NCBI GenBank assembly: GCA_036389035.1
Contig: DASVQQ010000007.1
Coordinates: 1-64,000, forward strand
DNA from: Jatrophihabitans sp.
GTDB taxonomy: Bacteria; Actinomycetota; Actinomycetes; Mycobacteriales; Jatrophihabitantaceae
Reading direction: 5' to 3'
Length of the DNA: 64,000 nucleotides
The notes under the pieces were generated by a model that was not told the origin of the DNA, did not search any database, and saw nothing but the letters and a program-made list of their open reading frames with translations. Positions 44,009 through 51,697 of this stretch are shown in pieces. The position numbers and the translations under genes were made by a program. Numbering within the stretch: the first letter of the stretch is position 1; every line of letters begins with the position of its first letter.

Positions 44009-44776
44009 ATGACCAGGGGTCCGGAACCTGTGCGACTTCGGACAGCGGACAGCATTGTTCTATCCGCTGACTATTACGCCGGTGTTTCCGGCGGCCCTTC
44101 CTACCTGCTCGGCCATGGCTTCACCGGGTCCTCCCGCACTCCCAACGTGGTGCGGATCGCCGAGCGGTTGCGCGAGCTGGGCGGCTCGGTGCTGGTGCTG
44201 AATTTCAGGGGGCACGGGGCCTCGCAGGGCATGTCGACCATCGGCGTGGACGAGGTCGCCGACGTCGAGGCGGGGGTGGGTTGGCTCCGCGCCGAACGTC
44301 CGGATGTGCCGGTCGTCACAGTCGGCTTCTCGATGGGCGCCTCGATCATGATCCGGTACGCGGGCCTGGGCGCGAACCCCGAGGCCGTGGTGGCCGTCAG
44401 CGGGCCCGGGCGGTGGTACGAGCGCGGCACCGACCCGATGCGCCGGCTGCACTTCGGTGTCGAGACCCGGCTGGGCCGGCTGGTGCTGCACCGGGCGTTC
44501 CGGACCAGGGTCGGCGGCGGCTGGGACGTGCTGCCCGCCTCACCGGTGGAGCTGGCTGCCTCGATCAGCGCGCCGCTGCTCGTGGTGCACGGCGACGCCG
44601 ATCCCTATTTCGGCGTCGAGCACGCCCGGATGCTGGCCGCCGCCGCGGCGCGCTCCGAGCTGTGGATCGAGCCCGGCCTGGGACACGCCGAGAACGCCAT
44701 GACCGATCAACTGCTCGAGCGCATCCACGGCTGGGTCCGCCGCACGGTCGGGACGTCTGCGACCATGAACCCGTGA
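44009..44776 (+). CDS. alpha/beta-hydrolase family protein
   Basis: 255 residues with the hydrolase core: oxyanion region [14 protein letters not shown], nucleophile elbow [17 protein letters not shown] (Ser in GFSMG), acid in [17 protein letters not shown] and catalytic His in [10 protein letters not shown]. It resembles lysophospholipase/acyl-glycerol-type esterases. It diverges from the GlnR-like gene and its stop overlaps the next membrane-protein gene (GTGA). Substrate unknown. Confidence 0.85.
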   Translation: MTRGPEPVRLRTADSIVLSADYYAGVSGGPSYLLGHGFTGSSRTPNVVRIAERLRELGGSVLVLNFRGHGASQGMSTIGVDEVADVEAGVGWLRAERPDVPVVTVGFSMGASIMIRYAGLGANPEAVVAVSGPGRWYERGTDPMRRLHFGVETRLGRLVLHRAFRTRVGGGWDVLPASPVELAASISAPLLVVHGDADPYFGVEHARMLAAAAARSELWIEPGLGHAENAMTDQLLERIHGWVRRTVGTSATMNP

Positions 44777-45735
44777 CCCCGGACACCTCAGCGCCACCGG
44801 ACACCCCGGCTACGCCGGATCCCTCGGCCACACCGGACCCCTCGGCCACGTCAGATGCCTCGGGGACGCCGGGTGTCTCGGGGACGCCGGACTCCCCGGC
44901 GACGCCGCGAGGCACGGCCGCCGCCGTGCAGATCCAGCTGGCGGTGCTCACCGCGCTGGCCGGCGGGGTGCTGGCCGCCGGGTCCTATCTCGGCACGGTG
45001 GCGCTGCTGGTCGCGATCTGCCTGGTGCAGCTGCTGCTGACGGTCAGCTGGCTGTTCGGCACCTCGGTGCCCGGACGCAAGGGCGGCCTGGTGCTGGCGG
45101 TGCTGGCTGCCGGGGGCGCCGACGCGGCCATCATGTACTGGCCCGACAGCGGCTACTCCCCGGTGCTGGGAGTGCTGGGGATGGCGGTTCCACTGCTGTT
45201 CCTGCACCAGCTCGCCCGAGGTGTGGTGCGCACCCGGGTGCTGGAGTCGCTGGCCGACATCACCGTGCTGGTGGTCGCGCTGATCGCCCTGACCGGCCTG
45301 ATCGTGCTGCGCCGGCAGGGCAACGGTGACATCCTGACGCCCGCGGTGCTCGGCGCGATCACCGCCGGCCTGGTGGCCAGCCACTTCACCGACGCGATCT
45401 TCCCCGCGCCCCGGTTCGACCCCGCGGTCGATCGGGGACTGCCCGCCGTGGTCGTCGGGGTCCTGGTCGGGGGCGCGGTCGGCCTGCTCGGCCTGAACCG
45501 GGTGATCGACTTCGCCGGTGGCCGTGCCGCGTTCGTCGGCGCCGCGATCGCCGCGGTGGCCTGCCTGCTGTCCATCGCGGCCTCCTTCAGCGGGGTGCAC
45601 TCGGGCCTGGCCCCGGCAGGCACGGCCGGACCCGCCGGACCGGCTGTCCGGCTGCGCCCGGTGGCGGCGGTGCTGATGACGCTGGCGCTGAGCACGCCGG
45701 CCGCCTACGTCCTGGTCAACGCGCTCTCAGGCTGA
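44773..45735 (+). CDS. multi-TM membrane protein with Pro/Thr/Ser-rich N-terminus
   Basis: 320 residues from GTG 44773. The first 50 residues are low-complexity ([20 protein letters not shown]...), encoded by a repeated 9-18 base pattern, and are followed by about eight hydrophobic helices (LAVLTALAGGVLAAGSYLGTVALLVAICLVQLLLTVSWLFG; VLGVLGMAVPLLFLHQLA; ADITVLVVALIALTGLIVL; AVVVGVLVGGAVGLLGL; AVLMTLALSTPAAYVLVNAL). No motif of a known transporter. The start overlaps the hydrolase stop, so co-translation is likely. Confidence 0.8.
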   Translation: MTPDTSAPPDTPATPDPSATPDPSATSDASGTPGVSGTPDSPATPRGTAAAVQIQLAVLTALAGGVLAAGSYLGTVALLVAICLVQLLLTVSWLFGTSVPGRKGGLVLAVLAAGGADAAIMYWPDSGYSPVLGVLGMAVPLLFLHQLARGVVRTRVLESLADITVLVVALIALTGLIVLRRQGNGDILTPAVLGAITAGLVASHFTDAIFPAPRFDPAVDRGLPAVVVGVLVGGAVGLLGLNRVIDFAGGRAAFVGAAIAAVACLLSIAASFSGVHSGLAPAGTAGPAGPAVRLRPVAAVLMTLALSTPAAYVLVNALSG

Positions 45736-45749
45736 GCGCCAACCCGCAC

Positions 45750-45779
45750 TTGGCCGGTTCCGGCCCGGGTGGCTAGTCT
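45750..45779 (+). promoter_or_regulatory. probable promoter of the leader peptide / cysA transcript
   Basis: TTGGCC (45750-45755) and TAGTCT (45774-45779), separated by 18 bases, form a plausible -35/-10 pair. The predicted start site falls within a few bases of the leader ATG at 45789, implying a leaderless or nearly leaderless transcript. Confidence 0.5.
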
Positions 45780-45788
45780 GGAATCATT

Positions 45789-45863
45789 ATGGGTCAGCTG
45801 CTCACCTCTCGCCGCGCGGTGGATCTGTGCCGCGTCGGCAGCGCGCTGTGTCCGCTTCTCTGA
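45789..45863 (+). CDS. cysteine-containing leader peptide upstream of thiosulfate sulfurtransferase
   Basis: A 24-residue ORF, MGQLLTSRRAVDLCRVGSAL then CPLL, has the L-T-x-R-R-x-V-D-L-C-R-V-x-S-A-x-C pattern of the putative leader peptides that precede sulfur-metabolism genes in many actinobacteria. Two Cys codons (positions 14 and 21) would let ribosome stalling report on Cys-tRNA supply. It is too short for ordinary gene callers and lies 140 bases before cysA. The region between (to 46002) could form the regulated structure. Confidence 0.8.
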   Translation: MGQLLTSRRAVDLCRVGSALCPLL

Positions 45864-46002
45864 TCGGGTAGCCCCGCGCCGGCGTAACGCCGCCAGACTG
45901 CCCCCGCCCCCCACCACCGCGTGCTCGGCGGCAAAGTGTGACCCTGCCAACCTGTGCCGGTTCCGTCGAATATCTCCCTTTACCCATCAAGGAGAAAACA
46001 TC

Positions 46003-46836
46003 ATGAGCCGCTCCGAAGTGCTCGTCTCGGCCGATTGGGTCGAGCAGAATCTCAACACCCCGGGCGTGGTGATCGTCGAGGTCGACGAAGACACCGCCGC
46101 CTACGACACCGGCCACATCACCGGTGCCGTGAAGCTGGACTGGAAGACCGAACTGCAGGACCCGGTGGTGCGCGACGCGGTCAGCAAGCAGGACTTCGAG
46201 AAGCTGCTGTCGGCCAAGGGCATCAGCAACGACGACACCGTGGTGCTCTACGGCGGCAACAACAACTGGTTCGCCGCCTACGCGTACTGGTACTTCAAGC
46301 TCTACGGCCACAACGACGTCAAGCTGCTCGACGGCGGCCGCAAGAAGTGGGAACTCGAGGGCCGCGAGCTGTCCAAGGACGAGGTCAACCGCCCGGCCAC
46401 CGAGTACCACGCCCAGGACCAGGACCTGTCGATCCGGGCCTTCCGCGACGAGGTCGTGGCCGCGATCGGCGCCAAGAACCTGGTGGACGTCCGCTCGCCC
46501 GACGAGTTCTCCGGCAAGCTGCTGGCCCCGGCGCACCTGCCGCAGGAGCAGTCCCAGCGCGGTGGCCACATTCCGACGGCGGTGAACGTGCCGTGGTCCA
46601 AGGCGGCCAACGAGGACGGCACCTTCAAGTCCGACGACGAGCTGACCCAGCTCTACCGCGAGGCCGGGCTGGACACCAGCAAAGACACCATCGCCTACTG
46701 CCGGATCGGTGAGCGCTCCAGCCACACCTGGTTCGTGCTGCACGAACTGCTCGGGCACCCCGACGTCAAGAACTACGACGGGTCCTGGACCGAGTACGGC
46801 TCGCTGATCGGCGTGCCGATCGAGAAGGGGGCCTAG
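46003..46836 (+). CDS. cysA: thiosulfate sulfurtransferase (rhodanese, CysA/SseA type)
   Basis: 277 residues with two rhodanese domains. The N-terminal domain is catalytically silent (TVVLYGGNNNWFAAYAYWYF), while the C-terminal domain has the active-site loop YCRIGERSSHTWF with Cys233 and LVDVRSPDEFSG. AAGGAG precedes ATG 46003. Followed by sseC, as in mycobacteria. It likely moves sulfane sulfur from thiosulfate or persulfide and is predicted to be controlled by the upstream Cys leader. An upstream in-frame GTG at 45769 is rejected because it would overlap the leader. Confidence 0.94.
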   Translation: MSRSEVLVSADWVEQNLNTPGVVIVEVDEDTAAYDTGHITGAVKLDWKTELQDPVVRDAVSKQDFEKLLSAKGISNDDTVVLYGGNNNWFAAYAYWYFKLYGHNDVKLLDGGRKKWELEGRELSKDEVNRPATEYHAQDQDLSIRAFRDEVVAAIGAKNLVDVRSPDEFSGKLLAPAHLPQEQSQRGGHIPTAVNVPWSKAANEDGTFKSDDELTQLYREAGLDTSKDTIAYCRIGERSSHTWFVLHELLGHPDVKNYDGSWTEYGSLIGVPIEKGA

Positions 46837-46922
46837 CGAGTGAGGATCGCAGCGAGCGTCAGCGAGCAAGGACCGGAGCGAGCGCCCGATGAGCGCTCGC
46901 GCGAAGAGGGAGAGAACTGAGC

Positions 46923-47222
46923 ATGTGCGCAGCCCCGCCCCAGACGCCCACGCTGCCGGCCAACGTCGACCTCGAGAAGGAGACCGTGATCTACGGAACC
47001 GTCTCCAAGGACGACGCGCCGGTGTCGGGGGCCTACGTCCGGCTGCTCGATTCCACCGGTGAGTTCACCGCCGAGGTGCTCACCTCGGCCACCGGCGACT
47101 ACCGGTTCTTCGCCGCGCCGGGCGACTGGACGCTGTCGGTGCTGCACAACTCCGGTTCGGCGCGCCAGCCGGTCGGCGCGACGGGACCCGGCCTGGTAGA
47201 GGCCTCACTCGTCCTGTCCTAA
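46923..47222 (+). CDS. sseC: SseC-like DUF1416 protein
   Basis: 99 residues: MCAAPPQTPTLPANVDLEKETVIYGTVSKDDAPVSGAYVRLLDSTGEFTAEVLTSATGDYRFFAAPGDWTLSVL, a single Ig-like/transthyretin-type beta domain. In actinobacteria it follows the sulfurtransferase gene and is thought to act in sulfur transfer, but its biochemistry is not clear to me. GGGAGAG precedes the ATG. A GC-rich inverted repeat (GCGAGCGC ... GCGCTCGC) lies in the 86-base gap after cysA. Confidence 0.9.
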   Translation: MCAAPPQTPTLPANVDLEKETVIYGTVSKDDAPVSGAYVRLLDSTGEFTAEVLTSATGDYRFFAAPGDWTLSVLHNSGSARQPVGATGPGLVEASLVLS

Positions 47223-47259
47223 CCGGCCGCAGGCACGGGTCGGCATTGCACGGGTCGGC

Positions 47260-47319
47260 ATTGTGCGGCCCGAAACGTCGTGATCACCGCCTGAGCAGCG
47301 ACGTTTCGGGCCGCACAAT
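47260..47319. repeat. perfect 21-bp inverted repeat between convergent genes
   Basis: The arms 47260-47280 (starting ATTGTGCGGCCCGAAACG) and 47299-47319 are exact reverse complements around an 18-base loop. A 15-bp direct repeat GCACGGGTCGGCATT (47233-47247 and 47248-47262) runs into the left arm. It sits between convergent sseC and the DsrE-like gene and could serve as a bidirectional terminator, or be a REP/MITE-like element. Confidence 0.88.
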
Positions 47320-47349
47320 GGGTCTTCGGCTGAGCCGGCGGCGGCTGGG

Positions 47350-47739
47350 TCAGTAGACCAGCGCCTGGACGTTCGGCTGCAGGATCTCGTCGACGAAGGT
47401 GGCCGCTCCGGCGATCCGGACACCGGGGATCAGCTGATCCTGCGTGATGGCCCGCCGCTGCGCGCACTGGGTGCACACGGTCAGCGTGCCCAGGTCGAGC
47501 ACGGCGTCGCGCAGCTGCGCCAGCGGCGCCGAATGCGGCAGCACGAAGCTCTCGGCCCGGTCGGGCAGGCCGAACCAGGCGGCGTCGCCGGTCAGCCAGA
47601 GCGAGACGCCGGCCCCGGCGGCGGTCGCGGTGGCGGCGACGGTGAATGCCTGCGCGCACCGCTCGGCGTCCTCGGCTCCGGCGGTGCACTTGATGATGAG
47701 AGTGCTGGGCAAGATCGGCGTACGGGGCGGTGTGCTCAC
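47350..47739 (-). CDS. DsrE/DsrF-like small sulfur-relay protein
   Basis: 129 residues from GTG 47739 with GAGGA upstream. The fold pattern is that of DsrE: TLIIKCTAGAEDAERCAQAFTVAATATAAGAGVSLWLTGDAAWF, then LRDAVLDLGTLTVCTQCAQRRAIT (two Cys in CTQC) and ATFVDEILQPNVQAL. A sulfur-transfer role agrees with the neighbouring sulfurtransferase and SseC. It diverges from the small membrane-protein gene. Confidence 0.82.
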   Translation of the reverse strand: MSTPPRTPILPSTLIIKCTAGAEDAERCAQAFTVAATATAAGAGVSLWLTGDAAWFGLPDRAESFVLPHSAPLAQLRDAVLDLGTLTVCTQCAQRRAITQDQLIPGVRIAGAATFVDEILQPNVQALVY

Positions 47740-47757
47740 AGCGACTATCCTCCGCTC

Positions 47758-47856
47758 ATGGAGTCGTTTTTCATCATCCTGCTCATCGTCGCCTTCCTGG
47801 CGATCGGCGGTATGGCTGCCCTGATCGTGGGCAAGCTGTTCGCGGGCCAGCAGTAG
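47758..47856 (+). CDS. 32-residue single-TM small membrane protein
   Basis: The ATG at 47758 begins a 32-residue peptide: MESFFIILLIVAFLAIGGMA, then ALIVGKLFAGQQ. It is one continuous hydrophobic helix with a short basic/polar tail. The TAG is followed directly by the GTG of the nitrobindin-like gene, so the two are translationally coupled. This is too short for default gene finders. Function unknown. Confidence 0.7.
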   Translation: MESFFIILLIVAFLAIGGMAALIVGKLFAGQQ

Positions 47857-48456
47857 GTGTCCCAACCCCCTCCTGCCGCCGGCTCGCCGCGGCACACCGC
47901 GCCCGGGGCCACCGCGTCCGAAGCCACCGCTGCCGTGCCCGAGCCGGCCGACACCACCGACCTGCGGGCCGGGCCTGAGATCAATCCGGCGCTGCTGGCG
48001 GTGCTGGGGCTGGTCGGGCGCTGGTCGGGTTTCGGCAACGGCCTCAAGCCGGGGACCGGCGAGGAGTTCCGGTACGCCCAGCGGGTGAGTTTCGCCCATG
48101 ACGGCCGGCCGTTCCTGTCCTACGAGTCGCGCACCTGGCTGCTCAACCCGGACGGTTCGGTGCTGCGGCCGGCGTTCCGCGAGAACGGCTTCCTGCGGAT
48201 GGGCAGCGGTCAGGACGAGCTGGAGCTGGTGCTGGCGACCGCGGTGGGCATCGTCGAGGTGTTCACCGGGCTGGCCGGCGATTCGCGCTGGGAGCTGGCC
48301 ACCGCCGGCGTGGGCTTCACCCGATCGGCCAAGCAGGTCGCCGGCGAGCGCCGGCTGTACGCACTCAGCGGCGAGCAGCTGATGTACGCCCAGGAGCTGG
48401 CGCTGACCGAGGGGGACTACCGGCCACACCTCAACGCCAGCCTGACTCGCGACTGA
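47857..48456 (+). CDS. nitrobindin-like haem protein (FABP-like, DUF1794)
   Basis: 199 residues. After a 50-residue Pro/Ala-rich lead the conserved beta-barrel starts with LVGRWSGFGNG (the GxWxGxG motif), then FRYAQRVSFAHDGRPFLSYESRTWLLN, GFLRMGSGQDELELVLATAVGIVEVFTG and the C-terminal PHLNASLTR, whose His191 is the haem-binding position in nitrobindins. Known relatives are peroxynitrite isomerases. The first 45 residues may not be coding in vivo; the GTG at 47857 touches the preceding TAG. Confidence 0.9.
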   Translation: MSQPPPAAGSPRHTAPGATASEATAAVPEPADTTDLRAGPEINPALLAVLGLVGRWSGFGNGLKPGTGEEFRYAQRVSFAHDGRPFLSYESRTWLLNPDGSVLRPAFRENGFLRMGSGQDELELVLATAVGIVEVFTGLAGDSRWELATAGVGFTRSAKQVAGERRLYALSGEQLMYAQELALTEGDYRPHLNASLTRD

Positions 48457-48500
48457 TCGGGCGCGGGTCCGGGCAGGGTGAAAAGGGTCCGGACATGTGA

Positions 48501-48563
48501 AAACCCCGAGCCGGTTCACGGTGAACCTGCTGCCGGTCGGACAAGCCCGGCGACTCGGGGTTT
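48501..48563. terminator. bidirectional hairpin terminator between nitrobindin and minus-strand micro-gene
   Basis: AAACCCCGAG (48501-48510) pairs exactly with CTCGGGGTTT (48554-48563). Inside the 43-base loop GGTTCA-CGG-TGAACC makes a second hairpin. The runs of A before and T after the stem give U-tracts in both directions, so it can end transcripts from the nitrobindin gene and from the minus-strand micro-gene. Confidence 0.72.
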
Positions 48564-48578
48564 CAGAAAGTCACCGGA

Positions 48579-48614
48579 CTAACCGGCGACCTCCTTAGGT
48601 GTCCGAGAAAGCAT
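48579..48614 (-). CDS. possible 11-residue micro-ORF within a short minus-strand transcription unit
   Basis: On the minus strand, AAAGGAGGTGGTCC (48625-48638) is followed 11 bases later by ATG CTT TCT CGG ACA CCT AAG GAG GTC GCC GGT TAG, encoding MLSRTPKEVAG. A second ribosome-site-like AAGGAGGT falls inside the ORF. AGGTG(G)TCC can pair with GGACACCT, so the first site can be hidden in a hairpin. A strong terminator follows about 15 bases after the stop. The unit reads like a regulated leader or a small RNA; I have no family name for it. Confidence 0.4.
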   Translation of the reverse strand: MLSRTPKEVAG

Positions 48615-48717
48615 CAAAGTTCTGGACCACCTCCTTTCCCTTACGCCACCCAAGATACTTCGCGGCACCGGATCAGGCCAGTCCTTTTGGTCGAGTTGCC
48701 AATACCATGGACAGATC

Positions 48718-49170
48718 ATGGCCCACCAGCATCCCGCGTCGCCTGATTCGCTGGCCAGCCGGCTTCGCGAGCGCGGCCTGCGGATGACTCCGCAGCGTGA
48801 GCGCGTTATGGCTGCCGTGACGCAACTCGTGCATGCCACCCCCGACCAGGTCGCCGACGCGGTGCCCGAGGTCGACCTGACCACGGTGTACCGGACGCTG
48901 GAAGTCCTGGAGCAGATCGGCATGCTGGCCCACACCCACCTCGGGCACGGACCGCCGTACTACCGGCTGGCAGGTGATGACCACGTGCACGTGGTCTGCC
49001 ACCACTGCTCGTCCGTGGTCGACGCCCCGGCGGGACTGGCCGACGAACTGGCTGCCCGGCTGCTTGCCGAGCGCGGTTTCGTGCTGGACCGCTCGCACTT
49101 CACCGTCTTCGGCGCCTGTGCCGACTGCGCTGCCCGCACTGCCAGCAACGCCGGAGGAACCCGTGACTGA
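48718..49170 (+). CDS. Fur-family metalloregulator
   Basis: 150 residues. The N-terminal winged helix SRLRERGLRMTPQRERVMAAVTQLVHATPDQVADAVPEVDLTTVYRTLEVLEQIGMLAHTHLG and the C-terminal dimer domain with HVHVVCHHCSSVVD and GACADCAAR (two CxxC pairs for structural zinc) define a Fur/Zur/CatR-type repressor. Which metal it senses cannot be read from the sequence. Its stop overlaps the start of ygfZ by 8 bases, indicating co-expression. Confidence 0.92.
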   Translation: MAHQHPASPDSLASRLRERGLRMTPQRERVMAAVTQLVHATPDQVADAVPEVDLTTVYRTLEVLEQIGMLAHTHLGHGPPYYRLAGDDHVHVVCHHCSSVVDAPAGLADELAARLLAERGFVLDRSHFTVFGACADCAARTASNAGGTRD

Positions 49171-50245
49171 CTACCGCTCGCCGCTGCTGGACTGGCCCGG
49201 CGCCGTCGAGGCCGGTGGCGCGGACGCCGGGACCGCCTGGCACTACGGCGACCCGCTCGGCGAGCAGCGCCGGGCAGTGGCCGGGGCCGGCCTGGTCGAC
49301 GGCTCGCACCGTGACGTGCTGGTGGTGCCCGGGCCTGATCGGCTGGACTGGCTGCACGCGATCTGCTCCCAGCACCTGAGCGCGCTGACCGACGGCGACT
49401 CCACCGAGGCGCTGGTGCTCTCACCCAACGGCCACGTCGAGCAGCACTGGCAGCTCACCGAACTCGGCGGCCAGGTCTGGATCGACACCGAGCCCGGGGC
49501 GGCGGACGAGGTGCTCGGCTACCTGCTCAAGATGCGCTTTCTCAAGCGGGTGGAGCCGGCCGTGGTCACCGCCGGGTTCGCGGTGCTGTCCCTGGTCGGT
49601 CCGAAGGCGGCCGAGGTGCTCGAACGGGCCGGCCTGCCGGTGCCGACGACCAGGGCGGTCGCGTTACCCGGTGCCGGCTTCGTGCGTCCGGCGCTGTCGG
49701 CCGGCGGCCCGGTGGACCTGATCGTGGAACGTGTCGAGCTGCCCGCGATCGCGGACCGGCTGCGCGAGGCCGGGGCGCACCCGACCGGCAGCTGGGCCGC
49801 CGCCGCGCTGCGGGTCGAGCGCCGCCGGCCACGGCTGGGCGCCGACACCGACCACCGCACGCTGGCCCACGAGGCGGGCTGGATCGGCTCGGCGGTGCAC
49901 CTGGACAAGGGCTGCTACCGCGGCCAGGAGACGGTCGCCCGGGTGCAGAACCTGGGCAAGCCGCCGCGCCGGCTGGTGCTGCTGCAGCTGTCCGGGGATT
50001 CTGAGCAGCTGCCGTCGCCCGGTAGCCCGGTCGAGCGCGACGGCCGGACGGTCGGCTTCGTCGGCACTGCGGTGCAGCACCACGAGCTCGGGCCGATCGC
50101 GCTGGCCATCGTCAAGCGGGGCCTGACCGATCAGGACGTCCTCAGCGTGCCGGGGCATTCGGCGGTGCTCGACCCGGCGGACGCGGTCGTTGAGCTGCCT
50201 ACCGGCTTCGCAGGCCGGGCCGGCAGCACAGCCACCACCGCCTGA
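49163..50245 (+). CDS. ygfZ: YgfZ/GcvT-domain protein for iron-sulfur protein maintenance
   Basis: 360 residues from GTG 49163, which follows GGAGGAAC. The GcvT-like fold bears the YgfZ hallmark DKGCYRGQETVARVQNLGKPPRRLV, with Cys251. YgfZ proteins use tetrahydrofolate and support Fe-S enzymes; formate dehydrogenase downstream has several Fe-S clusters, though a specific link is only a guess. It is co-expressed with the Fur-family gene. Confidence 0.93.
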   Translation: MTDYRSPLLDWPGAVEAGGADAGTAWHYGDPLGEQRRAVAGAGLVDGSHRDVLVVPGPDRLDWLHAICSQHLSALTDGDSTEALVLSPNGHVEQHWQLTELGGQVWIDTEPGAADEVLGYLLKMRFLKRVEPAVVTAGFAVLSLVGPKAAEVLERAGLPVPTTRAVALPGAGFVRPALSAGGPVDLIVERVELPAIADRLREAGAHPTGSWAAAALRVERRRPRLGADTDHRTLAHEAGWIGSAVHLDKGCYRGQETVARVQNLGKPPRRLVLLQLSGDSEQLPSPGSPVERDGRTVGFVGTAVQHHELGPIALAIVKRGLTDQDVLSVPGHSAVLDPADAVVELPTGFAGRAGSTATTA

Positions 50246-50276
50246 GGATGTTGCTGGTCGGGCAGGTTCGGCGTCG

Positions 50277-50717
50277 TCAGTCGCTGAGAAACAGGGTCCT
50301 GTATGCCGGCCCGTCGATGCGGTGCCTATGTGCGGCCCAGCTTAGGGACGACCAGAACCCGTCGGCATCCTCCGATAACGCAGCCAGCCTGGTGCTTGGA
50401 TACTCGGCGGCTATCGCTTGTACGGCGGCGCGGCCGACGCCTCTTAGACGAAGATCGCCGCGCACTTCAAGCCGGTCGATTTCCGTCCATCCCTGCGGCG
50501 GGGCAATTGCACCGTAGTACTCGCCAACGTGGGATCCCGGCATGATCTTTGCGCGGGCTACTTCGGTGTCATCGCTGCGCAGGGACAGCCAGTCGTGGTC
50601 GGTGCGCACAGTGTGCCCCCACCAATGGTCGGTGAATCCGACGTGATCGCGGAATGGAGGCTGCCGCACCCGTCCTCCCAGGACGATGGCCCGCAGCCGC
50701 AGCACGTCGAGAACCAT
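50277..50717 (-). CDS. GNAT-family acetyltransferase-like protein
   Basis: 146 residues from ATG 50717. The acetyl-CoA region is IDRLEVRGDLRLRGVGRAAVQAIAAEYPSTRLAALSEDADGFWSSLSWAAHR, whose R-x-x-G-V-G-R loop is the GNAT P-loop. The open frame continues upstream to 50921 but those residues look out-of-frame. GC is lower than in flanking genes. Substrate unknown. Confidence 0.75.
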   Translation of the reverse strand: MVLDVLRLRAIVLGGRVRQPPFRDHVGFTDHWWGHTVRTDHDWLSLRSDDTEVARAKIMPGSHVGEYYGAIAPPQGWTEIDRLEVRGDLRLRGVGRAAVQAIAAEYPSTRLAALSEDADGFWSSLSWAAHRHRIDGPAYRTLFLSD

Positions 50718-50869
50718 CCGGTTAGTGTGGCGGGCCGCGGCAAGCTGGCGGCAGTGACGCGCGGGCCGCGCGACGGGTTCAATCGCAAACGTCGCGGCAG
50801 TTTCCGGGCGACAAGTTGCGCGCGCTGACGCACAGGGTCGCGAGGAGCACCAGCTAGTAGCCTGCATCG
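50718..50869. promoter_or_regulatory. divergent promoter region between GNAT and GIY-YIG genes
   Basis: About 150 bases separate two divergent genes. I see no obvious hairpin or repeat. It should hold the promoters of both, and it is part of a patch of lower GC than its flanks. Confidence 0.3.
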
Positions 50870-51697
50870 ATGGAGCCCATTCCGCTCTCGTCGCTGCTTG
50901 GCTCGGCCGTAGACCCAGCACAGTGCAAACTCCACTGCGCCGTCTTCAACGGCGAGCACTATCCGATCGATGTGTTGAGCAATGACCCTCACGAATGGGA
51001 GAAGTGGAACCGCTGGCGGGGCCCTAGAAACGACTTCAATCGTCAGTTCATCTTCTCCCTTGCGCAGGATCGCCACGATCCCAATCTGTGGCTGTTCGGC
51101 GGCGTCTTTGAGGTGCTGGTGCGACGCGGTACGCCTGGCGAGCACTCCTATGACATCACGCTGCGCGAGGACATGATGGGGCCGTTCATTCGACGTCTCT
51201 TCATTCATCTGGCGCTTACCGGTCGACAGGTTCGGCGCGCCATGGAAGGGTGCATAGATGCCATGACGGTGGCGTCGATCCTCCCGGAGCCGCATGTCGG
51301 CGATCCCTTCCCAGGGCACGACCGGATCAATCACTCGCTGGCCGAGATCCAGCTCATCGTCAGCCAGAACCGGCCTGACTGGCGGATCGCGCTCGAGAAC
51401 ATGAAAGGCGTCTACGTCATCCACGATCGCCTCACCGGAGAACCGTACGTCGGCTCTGCATACGGCGACACAGGCATCTGGCAGCGTTGGGCCCGCTACG
51501 CCGAATCACTCCATGGCAACAACGTCGGTTTGCGCGCGTTAGTCGACGGCAGGGGCGTCGACTATGTTCGCCAGAACCTGATGTTCGCGCTCCTCGAGTT
51601 CTGGTCGATGCGAACCGAAGACCAGCACGTTCTCGACCGAGAGACTTATTGGAAAGGTGTGTTGCTGTCCCGGTCGTTCGGCCACAATAAGAACTAG
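50870..51697 (+). CDS. GIY-YIG nuclease-family protein
   Basis: 275 residues. The GIY-YIG core lies at about residues 178-262: MKGVYVIHDRLTGEPYVGSAYGDTGIWQRWARYAES with the two Tyr, the Arg and a later Glu (DRETYWKGVLLSRSFGHNKN). The first 170 residues (KLHCAVFNGEHYPIDVLSNDPHEWEKWNRW...) are an extra domain I do not recognise. Such proteins occur in defence and mobile-element contexts. GC and codon use are lower than in neighbouring genes. Confidence 0.82.
   Translation: MEPIPLSSLLGSAVDPAQCKLHCAVFNGEHYPIDVLSNDPHEWEKWNRWRGPRNDFNRQFIFSLAQDRHDPNLWLFGGVFEVLVRRGTPGEHSYDITLREDMMGPFIRRLFIHLALTGRQVRRAMEGCIDAMTVASILPEPHVGDPFPGHDRINHSLAEIQLIVSQNRPDWRIALENMKGVYVIHDRLTGEPYVGSAYGDTGIWQRWARYAESLHGNNVGLRALVDGRGVDYVRQNLMFALLEFWSMRTEDQHVLDRETYWKGVLLSRSFGHNKN

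Noticed and set aside
45769..46836. cysA with a 78-residue N-terminal extension
   Set aside because: It would begin with the leader-peptide region in another frame; ATG 46003 has AAGGAG and the rhodanese N-terminus.
47260..47319. insertion sequence remnant
   Set aside because: There is an inverted repeat but no transposase fragment or target duplication, so it is listed only as a repeat.
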